The notes beneath the pieces are model-generated. The model ran no database searches, was not told the DNA's origin, and saw only the letters and a program-made list of their open reading frames with translations. Made by a program: the position numbers and the translations under genes. A stretch of DNA of 64,000 nucleotides from Casuarius casuarius (taxonomy: Eukaryota; Chordata; Aves; Casuariiformes; Casuariidae). The DNA lies in the NCBI GenBank assembly GCA_003342895.1, contig PTFA01000050.1, positions 3,707,284-3,771,283 of the forward strand, read 5' to 3'. Below, in pieces: positions 37,430-49,900 of this stretch (its first letter is position 1; every line of letters begins with the position of its first letter).

Positions 37430-37620
37430 TTGCTCGTTCCCCTGAGGCAGTTCTGGCAGCTCATGCTGGTGAGCCTTGGCCCAGGCAGTGCGCGGGCGCA
37501 GCGCGGGGATAGCACAGGGCAGGGGCTGGGATGCAGGGGCAGAGAGGGGAGTTTAGCCCTGCCGATGTAGGCTATGCCGTGTGCCACTTGCCCGCAGGGT
37601 CAGTGACGAGGCCCTGGCCT
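37430..37620. other. GC-rich patch with several CpGs
   Basis: A local rise in GC with CpG-bearing text (AGTGCGCGGGCGCAGCGCGGGGATAG around 37485-37510). It is far smaller than the island at 7.5 kb. There is no open frame of interest and no clear transposon. It could be a small regulatory element or a remnant of a GC-rich repeat. Confidence 0.45.
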
Positions 37621-40600
37621 GTTTCATTTTCTTGGATAGATGTAACCACAGAACCCAAGAGGGGAAGAAAGAATTATGAAGATCCTAGAAAAGAAATAAA
37701 AGCGAGCTAGAGGGGTGGGAGAGGCATGAATAAAGAAAAGTTATACATTCAATTGTTTGATTTAGAGGGACCAAGAACTTCTGAAACATTTAGCAATGAG
37801 ATCCTACAATTTTGTTTACTCTTTGTTCTGTGTAGATTGCTTTAAAAAAGGCTTGACCGTTTGTTGTACTTGTTTAATGACTGCAAGTGCTTACCTGTTC
37901 TGAAATCATGAGTACCTGAACTTGGCCCCCTCAAGATTAAAGATAAATGTGGATTAATAGCTAGGATAAGATACGTTGGCCTGAAAAGATTGAGCTCTTT
38001 TTCCTACCAAAGCACCTGCATAAATACAAAGACAAATCCAGAATCAACAGAAGATATAAATGCTATGTGACATGATTCACAAAAACAAAGCACAGATGTA
38101 AGACTGTTGGTGAATATTTTAATTTTGACTAGATTTTTGGCTTTGTATAGATATGAGTACCATTATTAGTAAAGTCACAAATTGCATATTTTCCCCCTTC
38201 TTATTATTTATTATATATTTCAGTTCTGTTCTGAGTAGCTGTAAAAATTTTTCATATGTGAAAGTGCAGGTAGTTGTTATGCAGTAGATGCCAAAATACT
38301 GTCACAATAATTATACTCAAACTTTTATTCTTTAGCACGTGTAGACCATAAATATAGTCAGTATCCTACTTGATATAGCTCAGATATCCTTTGATGTAGC
38401 TCTCAGCCCATTTTCTTAGTTCCAAAGTGAAAGATTTCAAAGATGCTATGAGTAATCAATTTTCTGGAACTAAATGTGAATGAAGATTAATTATACACCA
38501 AGGTTTTGACATGGGCACCTCATTCTCTAATCTCTGAGTACCCTTACTTTCAATAGCATTGCAATGCGAAACTATCAGGAAAACCTGACAGGACAGATTC
38601 TGTCCGTATTATTAAAAGATATGGCATTTGAAATAAGATTTGATACTTAAGAAAGGGAGGAATAGCTGCAATTTAAAGAATGTTACTCTGTTTCTGACTA
38701 CGGTTTTTCAAACAGGCCTAAAAGAATTAGAAGCTCCCAGTGAGATTCAGAGGGAACCTGAGTGTGTAACCCCCTCAATAGGCTAAGTTTTTCAAAGAAG
38801 GAGAGGGGCCTGGAAGAAGTGAACTGTAATCCAATTTTTATAGATTTGTGTATCACAGTTATCTCTGTAGAGTCTGAGTACATTCCTGGAAGGTCCTGCT
38901 TTTCTATCAGCTAAGAAGTATCAAGACTCTGTTTCCAGAATAAAATGTAGACCCAAATCTTGTACTCTAAATGGTGTAAATCTGGACTGTTTCTAGTAAT
39001 TCCATCCAATCTGTGTAAATGAGGGAAGAATGCACTCTGTGATATCTCTACTATATTGGTTTTTCTTTTCATTGACCTACTTGGTATCTCATTTCAGTAA
39101 CTAATATGAAACTCAAAGCAGAGGAGAAGGTAGTGGCAATACACATACCTCCAGGCAAGCAAGTCCTACTTGGAAGGCTATTAACCTGGTACAGTTCTGA
39201 AAGAAGTACTCAGCAGCAAACAAGAAAGTAACACCTACTTCTTAAAATGTTGTCTTTGTTTTAGTGTTCTTAGCTGCTGTTGTGAAGCAGATCAAGGAAT
39301 TCAGATTCCTTGCATACTCTTAGGTTGCAAGGTTCATTTGATACCTTCTCCTGCCTTAGACACCAGATAGGGTTCAAACAGGACTTCACAATTTTATTTA
39401 TGTTGGCTTGCTCTTTGCACGTCTAGTTGGTTAAGTCCCATAAGTATTTATTTCTGAATTGCAGTTAAGACTCTTAGCTGATGCATTTTTACTCATGTTC
39501 CATTGTCTTGCTACCTGACAAATCCACTGAAAGCTTTTAACACGTCTCAGATACTTCCATCTCCTGTTCTAGAGAGATGTAAAATAGGATAGTTAGACTC
39601 TCCAGTGTATCTGGCACCATTGATCATTCTTTGAACTTAATTCCTCACAGCATTTGTTTATAAAGGTGTTCTAGAAATATTAATACCTTTTGTAGACTTC
39701 TAGCTTTTATATCCATGTATTGCATTTTAATGGACTTGTAAAGTTTTTCTGGTCACAAAATACTTTCTCATCAAGTTTCTCAACCAGATTTCTATGCGTG
39801 ATACAGCCACATTTTTACCATTTTGCTGTGGTACGTACTCCTGGTAAATCAGGCAGCCAAGGAATCCTTGCACACAAAATGTTTGCAACAGTTGGGATGG
39901 GGAAGAGGGGCAGGTTCTGTTAGGATGTTGTTCTGAGGTTTTAAAAAAAAAAAAAACCAAAAAAAAAACCGAAAAAACTCCTGTTCTACTAAGACTTTTT
40001 TTTTTGACTAAAAACTTAGTGGCGTGTCAGGACAAGACTCCCATATATGAGAGCTGTGGGCATGAATCATCCTTTGAGCCCTAAGGACAGGAAGTTGGCT
40101 TATATTTGGACTGGGAGGATACAGGTTGGTAAGTACATTCAAGAAAGTGAAAGAAAAATAAATTAAAAGAACATAAGAAAACTTAGTATGCTTTTTAATC
40201 CTCAATACTTTTAGTAATAAAATGCATGATAACTTTACTTCTTGAATATTGCAAGTTCCTATTATAGCAAATAAGAACAAACTACTAAAGAAATAAGTTG
40301 AAGTGTAAATGAGACTCTCATGCTGCCTTGCTGTATTCTTGAACATATAGGAAAAAAAAATTTTTTTTTCCTTCCTTGACTTGCCATTCAGTCCTCATAG
40401 GTCAACTTCAGACTGACTTCTATTTAAATCTAGACTTCAGATTTCTATGTTTACAAGCTGCAGAGACAAACAAGCTATGTTTGTTTAGAGAGAGTCAGGT
40501 AGTTTTCCAAAAAAACATATAGATGAAACATCTTTCCAGGAAAATCCTATTAAATAATAGCCTCTCTATGAATTTAATCTTCAAGAAGTGGAAGACTGTT

Positions 40601-42634
40601 GAATAATACTGTGTTGTTACAAGGATAAAATGGTGTGCTATTGAAGCCAAGCTTTAAAACATAAATATAGCTTTTCTTTTATGTCTAGATCTCTCCCTCT
40701 CAAAGATATGATTTGTGTTGCGAAAATAAAACTACAAGTAACTTATGTTTATAGAAAAAAAGAAAAAATTGGAACCATATGCTTAGAACTAAGTTATTAC
40801 TGCTTTCACAAATGTTTTGTTGTATAGTTTTTTCACAATTATCCCAGGTAAGTATTTTGTTGATGACAAGCTGAAATTAAATTAGGATAATACACCCTGC
40901 ATTATTAAAAATATAAAGTAAAATAAATAAACCAAAGTATCTTTCTGGCTAACGGCTAGTTGTCACCTTAAAGAATTTTTAGTTTAGGTTATTAAAGCAC
41001 TCAATAATGATTGGCTGCCCTTGGGAGACATTTGTTAATGTTTTATTCCATGTAAACATCTGGATTCAATTTAGTGAAAGAACATTGTGAGTGAGAACTG
41101 GCCTCTCTCCAATGCAGTGCAATAGGTGTCTGGAGGCTTGAATACTTCGTTTGCATTACTATTCTGAGATAAAGTTACCATCAATTCAACTAGCTCATAT
41201 TCAATAGGGGCCTTGTAATATTAATTATCTTAAGAAAAATTAGGAAAATTAATTTCAAGTTCACATGCAGAACGCTGATACCTTATAATAATCATAGCAT
41301 TTATAATCCAGATGTACAAAAACATTCAGGAAACACATTGCACGGATATAAAAGTAAAAAATCTCTAATCCAAGACAGTGGAAGTTTTCACTCTGAATTG
41401 ATCGTTGTTGTTTGTTATTTGATGACATAACGCAAGTATGACAGGCTGCATCTTCTGCCTTTGGTAAACTTCCAATTTATTTCCTTCAAGAGTAAATTTG
41501 GTCCTTTATGACCAAATCTCCCTTGAGGTACTGAATACTATGTGAAATGACAACGTTGTCATGAATCCATGAAGCAGATATGCCTTGATAATCATAATAT
41601 CTATGTTATTGTCCATGAGTGTTAGCAACCATGGAGAACAATGGTATCGTTGACTAGCTAGTGAACAAATTTAACTCCTGCCACTATAATGTAGCTGTAA
41701 CTTCAAAGTAAAGGGCCTTCTTGATTGAATTTGAATTGGATGGTCAAGTTGTTCATTATGCAATTTATAAACAACATAGGAAGCGTAGGTAATAAAAACC
41801 TTGTGGGGAGTAAGGAGGTGGGGACAGGTCTACTTGAACACATGCACTTCAGCCTGCGTTAAGCTGGCTTTTGAGCATAAACTGCTGTAACTGATTTTCT
41901 ATCCTGATTCCTTGTACTTTTACAGTCCTTTTTGTGAAGGAAATCAAATAATTGGTTTTTCAATTTGTAAAATTAATAAATGCAAATATCTCACAGAGAG
42001 ATTATAAAGATTAATTTTGTAAAACTTCATAACTGTGGGAAGTGTTACATAAGGTTTAATTAAGCACTGCTACATCCTCATAAGGTATACAGTTAGTATT
42101 CTGCAGCTGCTTGAACTCAGACATAGAGCAGGTTTGGCACAAAGCCTGCGTGCTCTATCCTACTTCCCCTAGTCTTGGGACTTGGTTATGGGGGCATGAT
42201 TCAGTTGCCTAAACTTAAACGTCCGATGCAATCTGAGATGCTCTGAGGTATTTCGCTTTTACTCCGACTGCCTCTACATAACAGAACAGATCTAAGTTAT
42301 GTTCTCGTTCTGTGTAAATAATTTTTTAAAATACTTTGAAGCGGTGTATGCTTTACAATCCTTCTGAAAACTGAAAGCTATAGGTGTGATCCCAAAAGCC
42401 TACAACCTCACTATCCCAGAAAATTAGAGGAATTCTTCAGAGCCAGCTGGTGAATTGGGCCAACTATTGATATATTTGTTCAGATGTGGTATTTCACTTT
42501 CACTAAAAACATCCCAGTGTTAGGGGAAACAGTATAAATATCTACTAACTGGCAGGAAAGAGAAAATATAAAAATAATAACATTCAGAAATCAAACAGTA
42601 AACATCAATTTAAAGGGCTCCATGTTTGGGTTTC
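37621..42634. other. Unassigned non-coding stretch
   Basis: No gene is recognised. It contains A-rich runs interrupted by CC near 39943-39975, the perfect A9-T9 palindrome at 40349-40372, and otherwise unique AT-rich DNA. A faint MIR-like 3' segment around 41985-42040 is below what I would call. Confidence 0.6.
40349..40372. repeat. Perfect palindrome AGG-A9-T9-CCT
   Basis: The 24 bases are exactly self-complementary: AGG, nine A, nine T, CCT. A-tract/T-tract palindromes bend DNA and can extrude as hairpins. The sequence is clear, but any function is unknown. Confidence 0.9.
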
Positions 42635-42658
42635 TTTTTTTTTTTTTTTTTTTTTTTT
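42635..42658. repeat. T24 homopolymer
   Basis: Twenty-four T preceded by TTTC and followed by AACAAC. It may be the poly(A) tail of a minus-strand retroposed fragment, but no body is recognised. Length is uncertain. Confidence 0.9.
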
Positions 42659-43719
42659 AACAACTTCTTAAAAATTGTATGATACAGCAGTAGGGCTGTG
42701 CAGGTTGTGGATGGAGGATCTATTCATTATGCATGAACTACGTGAATGTCACTTGTTATTGGCCTTATGAGAGCTTTTCTTTGAGATTTTGCTTACACAA
42801 ATAATGAGTCCAAATTTTTGGAGCATAAAAATACATTCACTTTTTGAGTGTTCCTCTGCAATATTCCTTGGCTTGACAGAAAACATAGCTATCAAAGGCT
42901 GGTGGAAAGGTTGTTCTTGGCCTTCTTCCAAGTTTGTCGTAGGTAAAAGTCCATGCGGCATTGGTATCCAAATCCCAGGAGGAGGATGTGGGTGCATACA
43001 TGGACTGTACATAAACCATAATAAATCACTTGTTTCAAACACAGTTGATCCTTTTTCCTGGCATCTAAATGATTGAAATTGTGCTGTATTTACTTTGTCT
43101 CTTCCTAAATGTTGTATTGAAAAGGAGCAGACTCTTCCATGTCCATTATCTTCTGTGACTCCTTTGCATTCATGTCACTGTTTTTATTTCTAGCTCTTTT
43201 CTTAGCCCATTGTACCTCTGGATAACCTAAAGTTCCAAAATGGCGAGCTGGTCAACACCATTCGAATAGTTTTAAGTGTTGAGGAGCCAGATTTAAAGAA
43301 AGAAGTGGGGGGGAGCTTAGGCAGGACGGTTGAAAACAGTGCATTCTTTCTTTATTATTGTGCTTTTTTTCCTTCTCATCTTCCTGTGTTTTCATTTTGG
43401 TTGTTTTTATTAGTTGGATCATTATGGAGTTTCAGGTATTACATTATCCCTCAGAAAACTACTAATAATACTGGTGCTGTTGGCAATATTTCAGAGAAAA
43501 TGAATTTTCTTTTCAAGTTTTTTGCACAGATTGTATTTTTTTCTGAGATGTTATTGAACTGCAGAGATCTTTTTTTCTAAAGTGCTTTAGATGAAAGCTG
43601 CCTTTTTTTTTTCTTAAGAATTTTCTTTTTTTAGCACTATATAAGAGCTTCACCTGTTATATTGATCAATATCCATGGCAAACGTCCAAAATACCAGGAG
43701 ATGTATCATTAACATTTTT
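42659..43719. other. Unassigned non-coding stretch
   Basis: Overlapping chance ORFs occur on both strands at 42749-43076. None resembles a known protein. The right end runs into an assembly gap. Confidence 0.6.
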
Positions 43720-43814
43720 NNNNNNNNNNNNNNNNNNNNNNNNNNNNNNNNNNNNNNNNNNNNNNNNNNNNNNNNNNNNNNNNNNNNNNNNNNNNNNNNN
43801 NNNNNNNNNNNNNN
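43720..43814. other. Assembly gap, 95 N
   Basis: Ninety-five undetermined bases are preceded by T5 and followed by A18 (43815-43832). The A-run at the edge suggests that the gap spans a homopolymer or similar low-complexity sequence that the assembler could not close. The number of N may not reflect the true length. Confidence 0.99.
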
Positions 43815-45034
43815 AAAAAAAAAAAAAAAAAAGTAAAAAAGTCCTCTTTTGGTGAGGAGAGGGAAATGAGAAGGATGCCTGAGGTTCTTGAATCACTGTA
43901 CGTAATAGTGGAATTGATAAGGTTTCTGAATATTTCCTCAAGTCTGAATGAAAGCAGAATAAATGGGTGTAGCTTCTTTGTGAGCTAGGTCACTTCCAGC
44001 TATGGTCTTGTTTCTCTAGATTTTGTAAAAGTACTTGAATTCATCTGTTCGGGGGATTTGCACTAGATATGCAAGTGCTCGTCATGGAAAGACAACTTTT
44101 CTGTTTACACTGACTTTCAGCAAAGGTCAGATGCTTCCATGCAAACTGCAGCTTTTTACACAAGGATCTGCAGCAGGTCTGCTTGGCTCTTGTCACCGTT
44201 AACCAGTAGCCTTAGTCAGCTGCCAGTGACTGAAAATCTTCACAGTTTCAATTTAGGCTCTTTGGAGAATCATATGTAAAGAATATAAAGAATTTTGCTG
44301 CTTGTAGGCTGACTGAGGAGATTAATTCTCACTTCCTTCTCACTACTCAAGCCACAGCCATCTTCAGTTTTTACGGAGCTTCCTGATTCCAGCACTCCCT
44401 TTCTCACAGTGAATAAAACAGCATTTAACACATGCTGTCTGAATACCTCAATTTCTAATTTTAGGTATGTTTTTCACTGCCATCTTTGTGTGTCTGTTTT
44501 TGCAGTAGCTTAAATGAGGTCAAAGATTTTGTGCCTACAGTGCAGGCTAATGTATCTGAAATGTAAATATCTGTGGACTCTAGTCAGCAGTTTAATATGG
44601 CATTTAGGGGTCTTGAATCCCCATTTTGCCGCCAGGTGTCCCCTGGTAAAATGTGGTTTGAAAACTATATTAATAGGCTGAGGGCACATTTTTAGCAGGC
44701 TCCTGATTTATTTATTGCCCGTGACCTGGCTCTCTGTTGGAGCCACGGAGGTCCTCTGAATGCTTCAGAAACCATCCAGAGAAAATGTAAGGCATTCTGT
44801 TAGTATTCGACAGATGCAGGTGCAGTATTATGCAGGGATCTATGCAGCGTTTTCTTAGAAAGAAGCAGTATTTGCTCCAGCACACGAGCTGGCATGAGGC
44901 CGTTGCCTTGCTTCGCCTCCGTTTGCACGTGCCCCATTGGAACCACTCTTTGCAAGGTGCAGCATGAGCAAGGGAAGGCTTGTTCTGTTTGGCTTTTGTC
45001 AGCGTCAGCCAAGGCAAGGCTGGTGTCTGCACCA

Positions 45035-45036
<2 letters not shown>
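43815..45036. other. Unassigned non-coding stretch
   Basis: It begins with the A18 run at the gap edge. No gene is recognised. The segment at 44880-45030 is somewhat richer in GC but has no CpG cluster. Confidence 0.6.

Positions 45037-45099
<63 letters not shown>
45037..45099. repeat. T63 homopolymer flanked by a 6-bp inverted repeat
   Basis: Sixty-three consecutive T, the longest pure homopolymer in the window. TGCACC at 45028-45033 and GGTGCA at 45101-45106 flank it as an inverted repeat. Real length is doubtful because long homopolymers are poorly measured. It could be a retroposon tail on the minus strand, but no element body is recognised. Confidence 0.95.
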
Positions 45100-45101
<2 letters not shown>

Positions 45102-45734
45102 GTGCAAAAACAGTGACCTTTTATGTATTTTTGAAGTTACATAATCCCTGTGCTGTTGCTTTTCTATATAGGAATAGCACTTAAAAAAAAAAAATGCTTG
45201 TTTCTAAAAGTAGGCTATGGTATCATTTAAAATTGTTGCAAGATCTTTCTATTTGGAGGTTTAAATTTAGAATCCTGTGCTGTCATTTAAAAAATGTTGC
45301 TTTTCATCTGCTTTCCTTCAGGCTCCCAGGAGTCAGTCTCAGCCTAGCAGACATGGCATTGCTATTTCCTTTTTAAATCTAGGACAGCAAAGCTATGACA
45401 CTTTTCAGAGTCCTGATGTCCTTGTTAATATTTCTTTTCACTGTGAGTGAAGGTAAGACTTACACAGGAAGTGTCCTAGTTTTCAGTTCCTAATTCCAGC
45501 AGAACAGCTTTAGAAAACAGAAGTTTGACAGCTTCTTGTATTGATACAAGCTACAATATACATGATTTAATATGTAAGAGCTTTGTCCAAGATGGAGGAG
45601 ATAAAATGCAAAAGTATGATAGTTTAGGACCCACTTATAAAATGTTCTACTGTGACTTTTGAATGAATTTCAAACCTTCACAGTCATTGATTGAAACATG
45701 TTTGGCTGATACATGAACAACAGAGACTTCTTAA
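45100..45734. other. Unassigned non-coding stretch
   Basis: No gene is recognised. It contains an A12 run near 45183-45194 and AT-rich unique sequence leading to a CR1 fragment. Confidence 0.6.
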
Positions 45735-46180
45735 TGGCTCCCCTGTACAAGGAAGATATTGATGTACTGGAGTTAATTCAGCAAAAGGCCACTGAGATGA
45801 CCAGTGGCTGAAGCATATGATACACAAGGAGAGGCTGAGAACTGGGTTTGCTCAGAAGAGAAGGTGAAGGGGAAACCTTATTGTTGTTATCTACAGCTAT
45901 CTACTAGGAAGGTGTAGTAAAGACAGAGGGAAGACCCTTCCCAGAAGGTGCACAGTGATAGGACAAGGGATGATGGATGCAAACTGGAACACAGGAAATT
46001 ACAATTAGATATGAAGAAAATGTTTTCCCCGTGAGGGGAATCAAACACTGGAACAGGAGCCCAGAAAGGCTGCAGGAGCTTTGTCCTTGGAGAACTCAAC
46101 AGGACAAAGCCCTGATCCACCTGATCTATTTGCACCTGCTTTGAGCAGGGGATTTGACCTAAATTCTGTGCTTCTATGAG
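45735..46180 (+). mobile_element. CR1 LINE 3' fragment, strongly decayed
   Basis: The order of blocks matches the 3' end of CR1: GGCTCCCCTGTACAAGGAAG, then GAGTTAATTCAGCAAAAGGCC, GAGGCTGAGA, a degraded LINVYSYL-like stretch, ACTGGAACACAGGAAATTAC, TGAGGGGAATCAAACACTGG and the closing TTTGAGCAGGGGATTTGACC. It ends in a degenerate pair of 3' repeats (ATTCTGTGCTTCTATGAG). Many indels and stops break the frame. It is clearly older than the copy at 28.9 kb. Confidence 0.9.
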
Positions 46181-46813
46181 CAAAGCTGCCACATTTGATG
46201 CTGCTTTTGCACAAGAACAGAGCAGTATTTCTTTCATGTAAAAGGTTTAAGCATTTTTATAGCTTCTCTGAAAACAGATGACTCCAGATCCACCAGCTGT
46301 GGATCACACTTCCTTGTCCTCTCCCTTCTGCTCATGCACCATTAGTGGAAATTGGACAAATAATATTGGAAGATAAAATGATGGGGGGGGTCTGCTCTGG
46401 CCAGCACAGCATGTTAGAAGCATATTTATGTGTGACCTTCTGGTCTGCTGGTGGGAGACAGTCAGGCCAACACTGGCAGTGTTCTGAATCCCGCAGAGGA
46501 AACCCCCGTGAGACTGAGATTTTTATGTCTCATTCTCATATATAAACTCCTACTTTCAGCTGTTTCATATTAGCAAACAAAAAGCTCATACAAATATTAC
46601 ATATTAAGTTTAGGAAAAAAAATGTGTATACAAATATTTCTCTCATTTGAAAGATGCTTTCCTTTTCTGCTGCTGTAGCAGAGACTTGAGTCAAAAAATG
46701 AAAGTGAATACAAGGAAAATAACAACAAGCATGTCCTTGTACTCCTAGCTTTAACCACTGTTCTGCCAAAACCCATTACCCCACTAGTGATGTGATAGGC
46801 AAAGCTGGGATAA
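46181..46813. other. Unassigned non-coding stretch
   Basis: No gene or repeat is recognised apart from a G-run near 46383-46390. Confidence 0.6.
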
Positions 46814-46957
46814 TCATGGTCCTTCTCTAATGACTACCATTCTTGGTATATTTACAACTCTTCCAAAGAGAAAAAGGTTTACAAGAGTCAATACTGCTAT
46901 AGCTATTGCTGTCTGCAATGCAACATTAATGACTACTACTTTCCTCCTATAGGTCAT
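46814..46957 (-). other. Small ORF, 47 codons, one hydrophobic segment; probably non-coding
   Basis: From ATG (complement of 46955-46957) to the stop at 46814-46816 the minus strand encodes a basic start (MTYRRK), a hydrophobic run of about 25 residues (VVVINVALQTAIAIAVLTL and on) and a short basic tail. This looks like a single-pass membrane micropeptide. The open frame extends 16 codons upstream with basic, Lys-rich content but has no earlier ATG, and TGA precedes it. I know no family that matches. ORFs of this size are common by chance. Confidence 0.1.
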
Positions 46958-49900
46958 CCCTTTTAACTCTCCTAATTTAATCCTTTTCTTCACCTTTTCT
47001 GGCACTCAGCAATAGGACAAGTTTTGGACACTGTCTGCAAGCCTTCTGCTGAATCAGGAGATCCTATAAAATTGCTTTTACTAGAAACTGAAGGTATAAA
47101 ATGTTCAGTGAACTTCTAAGGATCATCCACAAAAGTGTACACTTACCATCCTGTATTTCTTTTTCTTTCTTTCTTTCAGTGAATGTTTTCAACTCAAAAT
47201 TCTCCCCCTTTTTAATTATTTATTATTTGCTCAGAATAACATTTTCTAAACACAGGTTTTTAACTCTAGAAGTAGGAATTATGTACTTGAGAGCCTAAAT
47301 GTCATTGTTTAAAAAAAGTAAATTTGATGAAAATTCTGAGTGGCTCTTAAGAGAAATTTTGTTTATGCATAGTGAAGATGTTTTTATTATGGGACAAAAG
47401 ATAATTTTACTGTTAATATTTATATTACCCATAATATGTAAATCTTGTGTGTATATGTTTATATGTAAATAGGTTTGTTTCTAATGTCCATACTGTGATT
47501 ATACTCACTCCTTACCTATGTAACTTTAGGAAGTCAGTATATGGTGGTGGAAATACAAAAAGAAGGCAGTGTCATTATTTCAGAATATAGCAGTTATTCA
47601 TGCTGAATAAAGCTGGCTATAGTATTAGAGATGAGTGCAAGAAACAGGGAAGAGAATACTAGTCTCTAAGGGAATAGTATCCTCATGGCATGCTGAAGTT
47701 TTCCCATTTTTAAAGCTAACATCTGTCAAAGTAGTAGCAGTGGGGAAAAATGGAAATGGAGATAATCAGGCAGTCTAATTTTTGCCTTTCTCTGGTACAC
47801 TTTCAAAATAGACATGAAAACATTGCTGAGTTCCATAAATCAAAAACACCCCCTATGCAATCCTCCTAAATCAGCAGAATTGCATCATAATGTATTCACG
47901 CCTGCTATTCGGACTACATAACATTGAGTTCAAGGTGCTCATATGTCATGGGAATAGATATGTCACTCTTGGAAGATACTGGCATGTCAGCTAGCTTGCT
48001 TCAGGGTCATAAGTTGACATGGGACTATTTGGAAGCCTTTCCTTTGGGAAACCCCCTCCTGAGGATAGGAGTTTAAAAGGAAATATTAATAAATACATAT
48101 GCTAGAGAGACAGGGAATACTCCACTATTCTGCAAAATGAGAAATAAAGGCAGCGCAATCAGTCTCTGAGCAGGGCATGTTTTGGGGAGACTTTGCCTTT
48201 TACAGTTTTATTTCTGCATGTACTAGGATACAAAAACTGATTCTAGATCCCTTGTCAAAGTTGCACATATATGCCTTAGAAATATATGCTATTACAGAGG
48301 CTAATCATAGTATATAACTCTATACAAAGTTATACGCCACTATTAGGTATCATATAAATAACCCTTCTTTTAAACAAACTTTACTGATATTCCTTGGGGC
48401 ATATACCAAGGAGGAAGAGTGTGGCTGAAGTAAAAATGGTAAGGTTCTGAAAGTAAAAATGCATATAGTGTAATCTGTTCAGACAAGATGGGAAGTGGGA
48501 CTGCTATAGCTTTTGCTGTGACTTGGGCTAGGCCTGTCCTGGGATAGACTTGAACTTAAAGCAGTGTGTGGGCTGGGGGCTGTGCTCCCAGAAGGGCAGT
48601 CCCAACATCCGTAGCATCTCTGTGTTACTGCATAATGCTCTTACTGCTCCTGAAAGCAACATAGAGGAAGAAAGTAGATATCGTTCCACCAACTTTTAAT
48701 TGGCTCATTCGTTAGGTTCAACTGAACCGGTCACAGGGACTTCTGCTGTGTATGGCCTTCCTCCTGATACGTAAACTAGAACAGAAACTTCCTGTGTAAA
48801 CTTCCATCCCTGTGCACCTGAGTAACATTGCCATCTGTGTCAATGGGCTTTGACCCCAGTACTCTGCATAGTGACCTTTTTCACAAGCTGACTATAAAGA
48901 AATTAAAATACAATGCGCGTTCACTTCTTCTGGCCCCGTGCATGGGGCAAGATAAGCTTAATGCCTGCAGCGTGCTAAGCTCCCGTTCTAGGAAGGGAGT
49001 GCAATGCCAGCAGAAGAATGGTGGAAAACATTTAGCAGCAATTGAAGGGGGGTTGGCTTATACATTTCAAGATAAATTAAGGACCTCCTGGACTCTCTGA
49101 AAAATAGATCTAAGGCTATAAACCTTAAAACCTTTAAACTTTCTCTGCAGTGGGCTGTAGGAGTATAGTATGCTAAAGGTAGAGCAGGCATTTTTATAGA
49201 TCTACTATTTTTATTCTGTGTGAATCACATGTTACACAGATGTTTGCAGTTGATGATACAACCAGAATATATTGAATATATTTTCTTAAGAAGCATTTTA
49301 TATATCAATAAAATACTTCAAATATTTCAGAATACTGAAAATAAGGTTAACATATTCTATTTCCTCATTGTCTCTTTTAATACCGTGATCATACTTGTTA
49401 AATTACTATTAAATGTTTTTTAGCATGTGTTTCCACAAATACGGTTGCTCTTTTTAAATACTGACTCACACTATAATCTAGATTATTGCACCATCAAAAT
49501 GTTAAGATTTGCTTTGTTTTCTAGTGAAATTAGGTTTAAGAGATTCTGCCCTCTTTCAGCTCCTTGTCAAGTTATACCTCTGAACTTTCACACCACTGTC
49601 CAGTTTCTACCAAAGTGATAGAGGCCTCAGTGGTAATTTTTTTCTTCACTGTATTCATGAGAGTAAGTGGTTGGATGCCACAGGTGCTCAAATTCCAGTC
49701 AGGAAGCCAGGCTTCATTGGTTTCACTGCTCATAGAGTGAGTGTCTGTTACTTATACTTTCTTTTAATACTGGCAAAATACGTAATATAAACATAGCTGT
49801 ACTAGTGTGGAAGTACTTTGGATGATGTAGCTAATACCACTTGTGAAATTACTACATGGTGTGTATAACAGCTCAGTCTTTCTTTCCAACGGACTAAGTC

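Noticed and set aside
41985..42045. Possible MIR 3' segment (ATCTCACAGAGAGATTATAAAG)
   Set aside because: Too short and AT-rich to separate from chance by eye.
42749..43076. Three overlapping ORFs on both strands that looked somewhat protein-like
   Set aside because: No recognisable domain, no splice or poly(A) context that fits one frame, and all three cannot be real together.
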